Positions 20,501 through 32,439 of a stretch of 41,302 nucleotides of DNA are shown in pieces. The translations under genes were made by a program, and so were the position numbers. This DNA comes from Liolophura sinensis (taxonomy: Eukaryota > Mollusca > Polyplacophora > Chitonida > Chitonidae). The stretch lies in NCBI RefSeq assembly GCF_032854445.1, contig NC_088300.1:44077682-44118983 (forward strand). Reading direction: 5' to 3'. Under the pieces are notes generated by a model. That model made no database searches, was not told the DNA's origin, and saw only the letters and a list, made by a program, of their open reading frames with translations. Numbering within the stretch: the stretch's first letter is position 1; every line of letters starts with the position of its first letter.

Positions 20501-22782
20501 GTTAATGGTGGGTAAGATGCGATTCAATATGGCCAAGTCCGAATCACTCGACAGGGACGTGAAACAGTGAGCTGCGCGACGGAGAGCTTTTACCAACAGT
20601 GCCCGGCAAATCTTTGGCACAAACAGCCATGACTCGCGAGCCCACTGTAGAATTGAAAGGAAGCAGACGACCAAGCGGATCGTAATAAAATGTGTAATGG
20701 ATCGATTGAGCGAAGAGAGCCATAAGCTGCCATGATCTCTTCAATAACCCTCCATGTCATAACAATTTATAAACCAGCAGAAGAAGACGATATAATAACG
20801 TTCAGATGGAAAAAAATCAATTGAGAAGAAAAAAGGGCTTTGGAAGATATCAATTTCCTCTCCGGTTCGGAGGTGCGTTCCGCTTCGGATGATTCCTAAT
20901 TTGCAACAGCCTTTGGCAGAAAACATGGACTGAATGGCGTTTAGAAGCCTCGTTATTTTGTCGCCGATTTGAAACTTGTGTCGATATAACTGACGATACG
21001 TTACCAATTTCTGCTGCTCTGTGCCATTAAACACAACTTAACAGTGCGAAAAAGTTAATAAAACCCTTGATGGGGAAAACTGCGATAAAAACCGCGGGCA
21101 ATATGCTGAAGCACGAACGTGTCTCATTAAATCATATCTGCGAGCAGTGCGACTGTTAGAGAGCGGTTGATTGAGTCGCCTAGTGGCCGGAAGACGTAGC
21201 TTTAGACACGACAGATTTGACGTGGACACTATAACAGCTTCTCCAACACGACTTCCGCTAACGGCGAGCGGGCCGTAATAGTCTGGTAACAAAACTCCCC
21301 ACCAGTTTTATGGGTAGAATTAACATCCACTTTAGTCACGTCAAAATGATCGTCTCCTCACCCAAATGGTCGTCCCAACTAAACTCCATGGAACCATCTT
21401 TCTCCGCCATTTTAACCCATCAGTGTTCGGTGCCCGCTGACCGTATCGCAGCTTGTCTGGGATTAGACAAGTTATGGTGCTTGCATTTAAGTGCTTTTCA
21501 TTTTTCTCTTTGCCTTTTTCGTTGAAATTGGTGTTTTGACGAAACTTTTACAATGGAAACGCCATAACTGTAGATCTACCATGGAAATCCGCCATCATGT
21601 ATATTCAAAACTTCACTCGGAATTAGCACATACACGGTGAAGTCTAGATCTAAGTGTATAAAAACCATCAATACCACGAGAACTGCTACCACCAAAGTTT
21701 GTTTCCAACGAAATCTGATCACGATCACAGGTCAATAAGGAACAATAAAATATTCCTAAGATAAAACACAGCAATGAATAAAGCAAACTTCGGTTTAACA
21801 TAAACCTGTGAAGTGTGTTTTTATTTGATTTACTTATTTGATTTACTTATTTAATTGTTAATTGTTTGACTCAGCTGATACTGTATATCATTTGTTTTAT
21901 TGGTAAACGATACCGGGGTGCCAGGGGAAACCGTAAAGCTGTGGCAAATTACTGACACACTTTCTCACGTACATGTGACGTTCATCAAGCATCGCGCCAC
22001 CATTGGTGAATGACATTTAAGAACGTATAAGACTGCACAAACGACCCAAGGATCGGCGTTGATCAATTATTATCACCATGGTACAAGCGCCGAGAGCGAG
22101 GGAATCAAGAAATTCCCTGTCCTTGGTTGGTTTTGCTTTTATAATTTCACTTGCAGAAAACTTCACTAATTTGCCATCATTCAATTTTATTTATGTATGT
22201 ATTTGCTTGTTGCTTAAAGGAATTTTCACATATTCTGTACCGACCAGTTCTATTGATTGAAAAAAATTTGGAGTGCATTTACGAAGTATATATACGTCAT
22301 CAGCCTTTGGCAAGTTAATGTCAGACTTTCCCACGTGAGACATACGTCATATTGGTGGAAGTCAATTTTATGTAAGACTTAAGTTTCCTACAGCAAACTT
22401 TATGTAAAAACACCTAAAAAGCGTTGTCACCAATAAATAAATCCCCGGTAACATTCACTGACGCTGTTAGCGAAACTCAAATTACCTTTCATGTACCTTC
22501 GAATATTTTAAATTTCAGGGTCCAACGTACTATTTTGCTGAAAATGACTTCAGTCAATTAAATGTGCCTATATAAAACGGAAATAATGAACCGCGATACA
22601 GCTGTTTCGAATGCTGCATGGTTTGCCTAAAACTATACGTGTCTAGAATTTCCAAATATCTTGTGCAGCCAGCTGGAAATATGTCCTTTCAGGTAAATGT
22701 ATATTTTTAGAAACAAAGAAGCTTCGTGGCCTTTACCGGAAATCTTCTGCCATTTGCCGTATCATAACAATGGATTACGGGA
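17509..22782. other. Intergenic; no supported gene
   Basis: About 5.3 kb without a coding gene I can support. It contains TGACGTCA-type motifs at about 19133 and 19181. The GC-richer, repeat-free stretch 20.1-21.5 kb could be regulatory. A possible SINE relic lies near 21.93-22.0 kb. Confidence 0.45.
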
Positions 22783-22930
22783 TTTATTTATTCATTTATT
22801 TATTTATTTATTTATTTGATTGGTGTTTTACGTCGTCTCAAAAATATTCCAGAGCCCGTGGGAAATCAACGATTAAGGTTGCTGACAGACCTTAATTCAC
22901 ACCTTCCGCGGTAGTTTACTCGAGGCCAAA
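22783..22930 (-). mobile_element. SINE 3'-half fragment
   Basis: Long TTTA-repeat tail, then TTTGATTGGTGTTTTACGTC, TCAAAAATATTCCAG, CCCGTGGGAAATCAAC and GTTGCTGACAGACCTT. The centre is deleted and the tRNA head is missing. Confidence 0.8.
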
Positions 22931-23039
22931 ATAATATTTAAGAATGGTGGTATCTGTACATATGAATACATTTATTGCCAAAAATTAATTAGTTATCGAT
23001 ATCTTAGTTAGCTATTAATGAGTTGTCGATAATACATTT

Positions 23040-23108
23040 GATGCTGGCCACCGAGGTATATCAGAGAAATATCATTTTACGATTAAACACCAATCAAATA
23101 AAGAATGA
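23040..23108 (+). mobile_element. SINE 3'-end relic in opposite orientation
   Basis: GATGCTGGCCACCGAGGTAT, AGAAATATCATTTTACG and AAACACCAATCAAATAAAGA. It is a diverged tail 110 bp from the minus-strand fragment. Confidence 0.65.
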
Positions 23109-25671
23109 AGAATTAAAATAATTCATTTGTAGATATCAATATTATTATTTAAAATTTTATTTATTATATGATTTGTGTTTAGTACCCTAGCCAAGACTGT
23201 GTCACTTACTCGGCGGTTTTCAGGTTATGGGTAAAGGAAGCTGGAGTGGCAGAAGTAAACTACCGCTTTTCACCAGGGTCATCCAGCTTAAAGCCACAGC
23301 CGATGGAACAGAAATGGTATATGCGCCTTCGTCGTCAGAAGGTTTATCGCATTTGGGCAGTGAGATCGACGCCAGATCGATTATTCATTTCTCGAAATCA
23401 ATAAATTATATCTAGATTTTCAACAGTGCCAACCATAGATAACTATCAGTATCGATAAATGAACTGTCCATATAATTGAGAATAAATAAATTACTGATAT
23501 TGGTAAATAATTTATTGATATCGATCAATAATTAAAGGATATTAACAAATAGTTTATTTAAAACGGTCAAATGAATAAACGACATTGTGAAATGAACTGC
23601 TGCTGTCAAAACATATTCACTCCAATCAATCTGTAAGAATTATAACACATTATACGCTCTTGGATTTTGTGTGTATACGTATATAATAATAACAAAAAAC
23701 TACTTCATTGCTGCCCTGTATCTTACTTTTCGATCTGACTTGCACGTTAGCGTTGGTTTCTCTACAGACCAGTGATAAACTGCGCCCAACCACGACCGTC
23801 TTGTTGGCCGCCTGTGTAAGGACTCGGGCATAGGTGATAAACTACATTCACGTCATGTCACGTCACGCCAATCCGCTGAGAAATGGAGTGAAATGTGCAT
23901 CTAATCTTTCTATACCCATGGCCTGTTAACGGCTTTAAACGTTGAGTGGTTGTTCATGACTCAGAGTTAGTGCGATCACACAGGATCTCATTTGACTACC
24001 GCTGCGTGAGTCCCTCACGAGTTATAATAATCGACCCCTCCCGTTGGAGCCGTCTGCAATTTTTTTGGAGAGCATCCTGCAACAATGTACTTCCAAGAGT
24101 GGTTGGTTTATTAACAAAGAAAAGGAAACCATTCTTTCTCCCTCTATAACCCCCCTCCTCCATATTGTGTTTTAATTTCGACCAATCTAAATTTTTAATA
24201 TAGTATAAACGTCATTCTAACAGTAAGCAAGTTGTACAGAAGATTTGACAGCTTCCTCAAAGAGTCAATGAACTTTAACAAACTGAGCCGCGGATACTGT
24301 TTCTAGGTTCTAAGATGTAAACAATATTTTACCACGATATGGCAAGGATATTGATATTTGGTAGAAAATTGTGTAATTTTTTTTTCAACGGTTCAACGCA
24401 TTCTCAATAGTGAAGTGCCTTAACACACATGAACTTCCAGAGCAGAAATCTAGTTTCTGTGAATTTTTCTCTGCTTTGCAGAAAAATTATCGTGGAAATT
24501 TAGCTTATAGTTTTGTGTACATCTTAATACGTCTCTCCAGTAGCGGTTAATCAGATATTATACACGACTTTATTCCACCCGGGGGGAAATATGATTTAAA
24601 AAAATCTGTCTCTAAGCGATCGTATATGATGAACTCAAATTAGGTGCGGGTGATACGTGGACAAAATACATAATATGTACCCTTAGTGAATAGCATTTAT
24701 ATGTGCGATGGCGCAAAGCTATTTATGACGTGATGTCGGTTGAAATAGATGGTATTGTAGTCAGGCCTCCCCTATATCTAGCATGATGGCCGTGATATCA
24801 CCAGTATCATTAAATGGGTTTGTCTTTCTGTCACACCATCCTGTCACACGTTTTTCCCATTAGCCGGTTTATGAGCGGCACCCAGGTCGAGCACAAGCCT
24901 TGGACAAGGGCTAATAGAATACGTCATTCGTAATAAATTAATTGGTGAAATCAGCGAAGTTGCGTAGAGAGGATAGCCATTGCTCGTTCTGTTCAATATC
25001 TGTCAGCGTCATGACACCCGCTAAGATAATCATAATGGTTCCTTTGCCAATAGAAGTACAAGCATAATGGAGATAATCGTTTGATAGGTAGCGACCCCGT
25101 AAAATGGTGATAGCGGCCCAGCGCAGATGTTCCATTAGAGAGCTCCCTGGTGGCCGGATCGTACCCAGCTCAGAAAGTCTAAAGACCTGAGGGATCCGAT
25201 CAACGGAAACCATTATGCCACCTCGCTTACACAAATACATAATCGGCTACTAAAATGTTTTCTCACTTTCCAAAACCGACAACATGCAATAGGTTTTTCT
25301 CGACAGCTTTTCTTATCGCATTAATGACGCAATTAAGGCAGTTTACTTTCGCAGAATCTGGCAATATACAAAGAATTATATTGTCCGCATGCGCAGTGTG
25401 GTCCCCCCGAGACGATTAGCACTATTCATGACACACGCGGGCTCGGCTTTATGATGCTGATCTCAGTGATAATGTATTTCATAACCGTATCTTAAATATG
25501 ATTTTTGAAACCCATTGTCAGCCAACATAGCGGTACTTCAAACAGCAGAGATATCCTCAGAGTTAAAATGCCAAACGGTCACTTTCATAGGAACATGAAG
25601 TTTGCAATCATGCTGAATGCTATAACAGAAGCCTAAACGCTCCCTTGTTCAACTTGGGACGTCACAATATC
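23109..25671. other. Intergenic; no supported gene
   Basis: AT-rich DNA with repeated ATCGATA/TATCGAT-type motifs near 22.99-23.55 kb. No open frame with recognisable content, no RNA gene seen. Confidence 0.45.
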
Positions 25672-25914
25672 TTTATTTACTAAGTTTTAGACCATACTGA
25701 AGAATATTTCACTTGAACGATGGACACAAGGATTATGGTGGGTGGATACTGGACAGAGTCGGGGGAGGGGAGGGGGGGGGGACCAGCAGGTTGAAGTATG
25801 ACCGCACAGGAAGCCACCACGACGTACATGGACTCGAACTCACCGCGACCGCACTGGTGAGAGGTTCCTGGCTCATTGTGCTGTGCCAACACGCTAATCA
25901 GTAACCACGAAAGC
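25672..25914 (-). mobile_element. Diverged SINE copy
   Basis: Minus-strand SINE with ACCATACTGAAGAATATTTC, GGATTATGGTGGGTGGATAC, GGACTCGAACTCACCGCGAC and GTGAGAGGTTCCTGGCTCAT. The tail is degraded, and a G-rich run at about 25760-25783 replaces the CCCCGGG box. Confidence 0.85.
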
Positions 25915-25949
25915 ATCTCAAACATATTTTAGTACGAATCGAAATAAGC

Positions 25950-27150
25950 TCAGCGAATTGATGGCCAACATTAAAACACCATATTATCCCAAGTATCAAA
26001 TTGATGGTCAACATTAAAACATCACGGTACCCTAAGTATCAAGCTGATGTACAACAGCAAAACACCATGACACGCCGCCAAGTATCAAACTGATGGCCAA
26101 CACTAAAACACAATGACACGCCAAGTATCGATGATACCCTAGACTACCACCAATATTGCACGTTAAATTACGGCCGATGCCAATATGACACGCCAATTAT
26201 GGTCGACACAAGTATACCTCCGTAAGCCAAAAGATCAAGATGATGGACGCCACTGGTATACGATGGCACGCAAGGTCACACAATCAGTGTCAATAAACGT
26301 AGCACGTTCGTTGACGACAAAATGTCTAGATGATGAATGAATAAAACCCTAACTGGGGTAAATTGACAAGTGGTCATATTTCACGTGTGACATTTTCTGG
26401 TTTTTCTTCCTATGCTGTAAGGTTTTTTAATACCAATATACAAAGACCTGCCAAAGGTCAGGACGATATACGATGGTAAGCTAAATGTCAGGAATATGGA
26501 CATCACCAATGTATTTCGATAGCCCGCCAAGTAGTCTTAATAGAGGATGAAACAATATAAGATGACCTGCCAATGGGCCAGGATGAAGGACAAAACCAAT
26601 GCACGATGGCCCGTCGATGTGTCAGGATGAAGGACAAAAGCAGTACACGATGGCCCGTCAATGGGCCAGGATGAAGGACAAAACCAGTATACGATGGCCC
26701 GTCGGTGGATCAGGATGAAAGACAAAACCAAAATACGATGGTCCGTGAGTGGATCAGGATGAAAGACAAAACCAGTACACGACAGCCCGTCAGTGGATCA
26801 GGATGAAAGACAAAACCAGTACACGACGGCCCGTCAGTGGATCAGGATGAAAGACAAAACCAGTATACGACGGCCCGTCAATGAGCCAGGATAAATGATG
26901 AAGCCAAAATACGACTGCCATCCATACGACTTCAGGGTGAAGGGCGAAATCAATATATCCGCCAAGGGGTCAATATGATAGACGAAACCAATGTGCGATT
27001 GTTCGCCAAGGCGTGAGGATGATGGACGAAACCAAGTGTCAGTATAATGGGCAAAACCAATGTTCAGTGTCAGGCTAAGCGTAGGGATGGTGGTACTGCG
27101 AATGTAAGAATGATGGACTACACAAAAATATATATGGAGGTACGCGAAGT
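25950..27150. repeat. 44-bp minisatellite with a degenerate halo
   Basis: Core 26540-26932: about 9 units of GGATGAAAGACAAAACCAGT + ACACGACGGCCCGTCAGTGGATCA in two parts, spaced exactly 44 bp (26581, 26625, 26669, 26713, 26757, 26801). Flanking DNA holds decayed units of 43-46 bp (for example at 25958, 26001, 26044 and 26090, TGATGGCCAACATTAAAAC), which suggests an old, once longer array. Confidence 0.88.
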
Positions 27151-27365
27151 GTCATGATGAATATTAGCCAAGCTATGACATTACACGTTGATGTCTTGGC
27201 TATTTAAGTTCAGGCCGTAGCGGAACAGGTGATTAATGTGGTTTCAACCGCTGGAGAAAAGCATAGCGCATTTGAAATAAAGATATATTTGTTACAATCT
27301 TACAAAACAAAGTGTAATGCAGCCTAAAGGTATACATTGGCGTATATATTTGAATATGCCCACGT

Positions 27366-27368
<3 letters not shown>

Positions 27369-27400
<32 letters not shown>
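27369..27400. repeat. (AT)16 microsatellite at the outer edge of the left inverted arm
   Basis: Pure AT dinucleotide run directly before the start of homology to the inverted copy. Confidence 0.95.
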
Positions 27401-27401
<1 letters not shown>

Positions 27402-27405
<4 letters not shown>

Positions 27406-28706
27406 GAGAACGAGGAGATGTGCTATGTCATCAGAGTACCAGACCGGGAGAGGGAAAGTTGTTTGGGGGGGTGAGGCTTATACTGACAGGTGAGGCCCTC
27501 ATGTATGATGTCAATTAAGCTCAGGCCAGGTGTAATCAACATAATCCAGGAAAGGTATGAAATAAATACCTTAATTACCCTTGAATACACAACAAATCTC
27601 ACCTGTGGGTGGTAAGTTTGTCGCGTTATTTTACATGGATACATGTTACAAGATGTAGCGTTGTGACGCTCTTAATACATAAGTTAATACGAATTCCTGA
27701 TTTAATACCTGAATTTTATTAGCGTTAAATCTGAGATATGTATACCCCTCGTAAAAAAGACGTCCAGATACAATAGTCGCTAAACCTATATTTCTAACAC
27801 AGCCATTATATTCATTAGATTTTCTATACATAATTTAACAATATTTTCTGACTAAGCATGTGTGCAGTAGTAATATATCAAGGGCTCCTGAAAATGACAA
27901 CAACAAAAAAAGAAAGGGAAAGAAAAATAATTTTCCAAACCCTGTAATTTCCGCATATTTTGCGTAAATCGTATACTTGCAGGCGTCCCATCACCATGTA
28001 CATCTCTATTGGGATCAAATGCACAGCTGTGGCCCAGATCAACGAAGTCACGGGTTCAATCCCGGTTCTCGTATTATGCAGTCGATATATGTTTGCGGCT
28101 TATACAGAATTAAAGTAGTGTTGAACGTTTGACTGATTTATTAACTGACAGGAAATACGTCCTATACATAATGTAACGGCAATAAATAATGAAAACATAT
28201 TGCAAAATGTTGTGCGATTAAAACATTCGATCTGTATGCGTACGGACAATTAACTATACGTGCTTAGCGTGGTCAAAAAAAACACTAAAAACAGCGTTTT
28301 TGTTTTCGTCCTTTTTTTTCTTTCTTGTTTAACGGGTTTATTTCTACAGAAAATAACCATACATGTGTTTAGCACACTTAATGGCAAACTAATTGTTCAA
28401 TTCATCTGGTAACCGGGGTTTTCGGGGACGGGGTCAGTTTGTCTTATTGCGCGTAATTACATGAGCAACTCCCGTCGACGAATTCGGCTACAAAAGGGAA
28501 TGAACTGCTTTATTTATTTATTTATTTATTTGATTGGTGTTTTACGCCGTATTCGAGAATATTTCGCTTATAGGACGGCAGCAAGCATTACGGTCAGAGG
28601 AAAACGGGCAGAGCCGGGGAAAACCCAAGACCATCCGCAGGGGGCTAGAATACCTTCCACTGACGGCATGAGCTGGACTTGAACTCATAGCGACCGCATT
28701 GGTGAG
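27402..28706 (+). repeat. 1305-bp inverted duplication, left arm
   Basis: Every position i pairs with 58652-i in the right arm (29946-31250) with no length change. I found only a few mismatches, for example G/A in a G-run near 27470, A/C near 28280 and G/A near 28430. It includes most of a SINE (from 28513) and a tRNA-like segment. No coding sequence recognised. Confidence 0.97.
28027..28080 (+). other. tRNA-like relic (A- and B-box-like motifs)
   Basis: GTGGCCCAGATCAACGAAG followed by CGGGTTCAATCCCGGTTCTC resembles a degenerate tRNA 3' half with a good T-arm (GGTTCAATCCC). It is duplicated in inverted form at about 30572-30625. No full cloverleaf, so probably a tRNA pseudogene or SINE head. 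Confidence 0.4.
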
Positions 28707-28774
28707 AGGTCCCTGGGTCATTACGCTGCGCTAGAGCGCTAACCAACTGAGCCACGGAGACATGAACTGCTTTA
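28500..28774 (-). mobile_element. Full-length SINE with 13-bp target-site duplication
   Basis: SINE at 28513-28761 with complete tRNA head (GCTCAGTTGGTTAGCGC on minus) and TTTA-repeat tail. It is flanked by ATGAACTGCTTTA at 28500-28512 and 28762-28774. The inverted arm ends at 28706, inside this element. Confidence 0.95.
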
Positions 28775-29857
28775 GAACTCCCGACCTCTTGCGATTATGA
28801 TCGTTGGCACAAGTCTGCATGGACTCTTTTTTTATTTTTGAGTCCTTTCATATTAGCGCTTTTAGATTTTTATCCAGGAATTCTTTTACGCGTTAATATT
28901 CTTGAACTGGGATTCAACTCACGCTTGCATGCACAAAAATGGTTAATAAACAAAAATGTTTATTCATTAGTATAATTACGGTAAAGTATTGAAAATTAAA
29001 AAAAAAAATAACAAAATTTTAAACACTGCCATTAGATTAAAATCTCGTGTGACATCATTTAGGTTTGTAACGATTACCAGACCATCCGTTTACACGACTG
29101 CAAGGCCTGTGTCACGTGACACAGAGACGTGACCGGCGACTTGACTACGGGAGGCAGCGAGGCTATCAGCTGGCAATGACAAGTGGACTTAGGCGGCTAG
29201 AAACCGGTAATTACTGAGCGGTTCACTCAAGCGAACCGATACTCGTCCTGACTGCAAAAGGCCGGCCAGAGGCAGGAATTGATCGCCGGACACAATCAGA
29301 TGAAAGTTTCCCTGTCAAATGGCACTGCTAGCTAATAATTACCCCAACTTTCAAGTCTTTTCTCGAAGCCGAAAAGGCTAAATTCGCATGTAAGGTGACA
29401 AGTGGCGCTTTCCTTCTGTGCGCCTTTGATTGAAAGTCGATTGATAGAGCACAGTTCAATCGGCCTGGGCCCCGGGACGGAGTCCCAATGGCATATGAAG
29501 TATCTAGCCGATGCGGACAGCGTATACCCGAGGGCAGGGCTTCCTAGATTCTCCTGAGGACCCTGTATCAGATTATTGCATTTCATACAGAGATTTGTTT
29601 CCTTAAAAGCTATCAATTTTCCAGTGAACATCAATCACGTATTGGACTAATTACAGAGAGGCGTTGACGCACCCGACTCCGTCTAGACCAGTGTGTCGTT
29701 CATTGGCACAATGTTGTCACTAATTTCTAAAAGTATCAGTGTGTGGTATCGATTACAAGAATCTATATCAATATACACAACCTGATGAATACGGCGTTGA
29801 CTATTCGCGAAATGAAATACTGGTTAGGATTTCCTGTTACCTTCATTGAGCATTCTT

Positions 29858-29861
<4 letters not shown>
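28775..29861. other. Unique spacer between the inverted arms
   Basis: With 28707-28774 and the TA run, this forms the 1239-bp spacer. The part at 29.05-29.65 kb is GC-richer and repeat-free, and includes ACCGGTAATTACTGAGCGG and GTCACGTGAC motifs. It could be a conserved noncoding element; no gene seen. Confidence 0.45.

Positions 29862-29945
<84 letters not shown>
29862..29945. repeat. (TA)n microsatellite, about 42 repeats
   Basis: Pure TA run ending exactly where the right inverted arm begins. A shorter TA run continues on the far side of that arm (31249-31262). Confidence 0.97.
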
Positions 29946-29948
<3 letters not shown>

Positions 29949-31250
29949 ACCAATGCGGTCGCTATGAGTTCAAGTCCAGCTCATGCCGTCAGTGGAAGGT
30001 ATTCTAGCTCCCTGCGGATGGTCTTGGGTTTTCCCCGGCTCTGCCCGTTTTCCTCTGACCGTAATGCTTGCTGCCGTCCTATAAGCGAAATATTCTCGAA
30101 TACGGCGTAAAACACCAATCAAATAAATAAATAAATAAATAAAGCAGTTCATTCCCTTTTGTAGCCGAATTCGTCGACGGGAGTTGCTCATGTAATTACG
30201 CGCAATAAGACAAACTGACCCTGTCCCCGAAAACCCCGGTTACCAGATGAATTGAACAATTAGTTTGCCATTAAGTGTGCTAAACACATGTATGGTTATT
30301 TTCTGTAGAAATAAACCCGTTAAACAAGAAAGAAAAAAAAGGACGAAAACAAAAACGCTGTTTTTAGTGGTTTTTTTGACCACGCTAAGCACGTATAGTT
30401 AATTGTCCGTACGCATACAGATCGAATGTTTTAATCGCACAACATTTTGCAATATGTTTTCATTATTTATTGCCGTTACATTATGTATAGGACGTATTTC
30501 CTGTCAGTTAATAAATCAGTCAAACGTTCAACACTACTTTAATTCTGTATAAGCCGCAAACATATATCGACTGCATAATACGAGAACCGGGATTGAACCC
30601 GTGACTTCGTTGATCTGGGCCACAGCTGTGCATTTGATCCCAATAGAGATGTACATGGTGATGGGACGCCTGCAAGTATACGATTTACGCAAAATATGCG
30701 GAAATTACAGGGTTTGGAAAATTATTTTTCTTTCCCTTTCTTTTTTTGTTGTTGTCATTTTCAGGAGCCCTTGATATATTACTACTGCACACATGCTTAG
30801 TCAGAAAATATTGTTAAATTATGTATAGAAAATCTAATGAATATAATGGCTGTGTTAGAAATATAGGTTTAGCGACTATTGTATCTGGACGTCTTTTTTA
30901 CGAGGGGTATACATATCTCAGATTTAACGCTAATAAAATTCAGGTATTAAATCAGGAATTCGTATTAACTTATGTATTAAGAGCGTCACAACGCTACATC
31001 TTGTAACATGTATCCATGTAAAATAACGCGACAAACTTACCACCCACAGGTGAGATTTGTTGTGTATTCAAGGGTAATTAAGGTATTTATTTCATACCTT
31101 TCCTGGATTATGTTGATTACACCTGGCCTGAGCTTAATTGACATCATACATGAGGGCCTCACCTGTCAGTATAAGCCTCACTCCCCCAAACAACTTTCCC
31201 TCTCCCGGTCTGGTACTCTGATGACATAGCACATCTCCTCGTTCTCCATA
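29946..31250 (-). repeat. 1305-bp inverted duplication, right arm
   Basis: Reverse complement of 27402-28706. The SINE inside it (29946-30139) begins abruptly at CTCACCAATGCGG, lacking the tRNA head and one target-site duplication, so this arm is the derived copy. It is bounded on both sides by TA repeats. Confidence 0.97.
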
Positions 31251-31329
31251 TATATATATATAATCGGAAACCAGAATGTTGGACGTAGGTTCCGAGTTTA
31301 CACGATCAAGCCGGCAATTTTAACGACTC

Positions 31330-31730
31330 TTACCGAGTACTATGGACGGCGAACACCGCCAAAAATACATCTCCCAAATTAAATGGCCATCTCTGAACTC
31401 AAAAAAACATCTCGCACACTAAATAAGCCTCCATATCCATACCGAATAAGCATCTCACAAAGCGAACTAGCATCTCACAAGCCGAATAAGTATCTACCGC
31501 CATACCAAATAAACACTCCCCCCCCCCGCCCCCAATCCCCCAAACCAAACAAACATCTCCCAAACCAAATAAGCATCTACGGCCAAACAAAATAAGCATT
31601 TCCCAGGCTAAACAAGCATCTTCCAAACCAAACAAGCATTTCCCAAACCGAACAAGTATCTCCCAAACCGAATAAGCATCTGCAAAAACCAAACACACAT
31701 CTCCCACACCAAAGAGACATCATCTAATGA
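31330..31730. repeat. Left inverted arm of Foldback-like element, 20-bp tandem units
   Basis: Starts GAGTACTATGGACGGCGAAC + ACCGCCAAAAATACATC, then about 17 units of 20 bp of the form TCCCAAACCRAAYAAGCATC. The reverse complement of the same start and the same units forms the right arm at 32440-32806. Confidence 0.88.
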
Positions 31731-32439
31731 TATTTGTTGCATGTTTTTGTACGATGGGCAAGTGCTCCACCAAGCACAAGGACAGCATGTTGGAGAAGAC
31801 TGATCGCCCGGTTCACCTTTTTTTTCAGTAGAATTTAAATATTCTAAATATTACAATATAATTTGACACGTTAGAGTGTTAATGTTTAGGTTAAATGTTT
31901 AGTGTGCATCCAGACTGTAGTGATTGTTGTATTTTAGCATATACTGTCTTTTTTCTCGCCTCACTGAACCAGTTAGTCGACAGGGTTTTCCTACAGTACC
32001 CATGGTCTTTGAAAGTTCTATATTCTGTACTGAATATGACTAGGTTAGCCCATGACTGACGAGGATCACACAACAATGCATCGAGGCGAAAAATACAATC
32101 GAATATTTGTATTGTTGCAGCGTATCTGATTTTCTTTTGTAAATAAAGACAGCGTTGGGAAGAATGTTTTATTACTTTTTGTCTAGCCCAAGAGATACCA
32201 CTGGACATTTATTAACTGTTGACCAGGAATTTACAGAACACTCAATACTCACGTAGCCTGGGTTACAGGTTATACCGCACATAGGCCACTGTTTGGAACG
32301 TTGTAATAAATTTGGCATATTTATACAATGTTCCTGTAATAAGGTTTGGATGTATCATTAAAGGCATTTCATTATACACTGTCTCACAAGATCGAGCTTC
32401 TGTTTGTTGGGGAAAGTTACTTCTTTCCCTTAGCTTTAT
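31731..32439. other. Central segment between Foldback-like arms
   Basis: About 700 bp with no recognisable transposase or other product. The frames seen on the minus strand are short and unconvincing. Confidence 0.5.

Noticed and set aside
21930-22000. Possible SINE relic (GGGGAAACC, TGACACACTTTCTCACGTAC)
   Set aside because: Similarity too weak to call without alignment.
24938-25240. 100-codon open frame on minus
   Set aside because: No similarity that I recognise and no gene context.
31383-31707. Repetitive frames in the 20-bp arrays
   Set aside because: Low-complexity translation of the tandem units in both arms, with no start or splice context.
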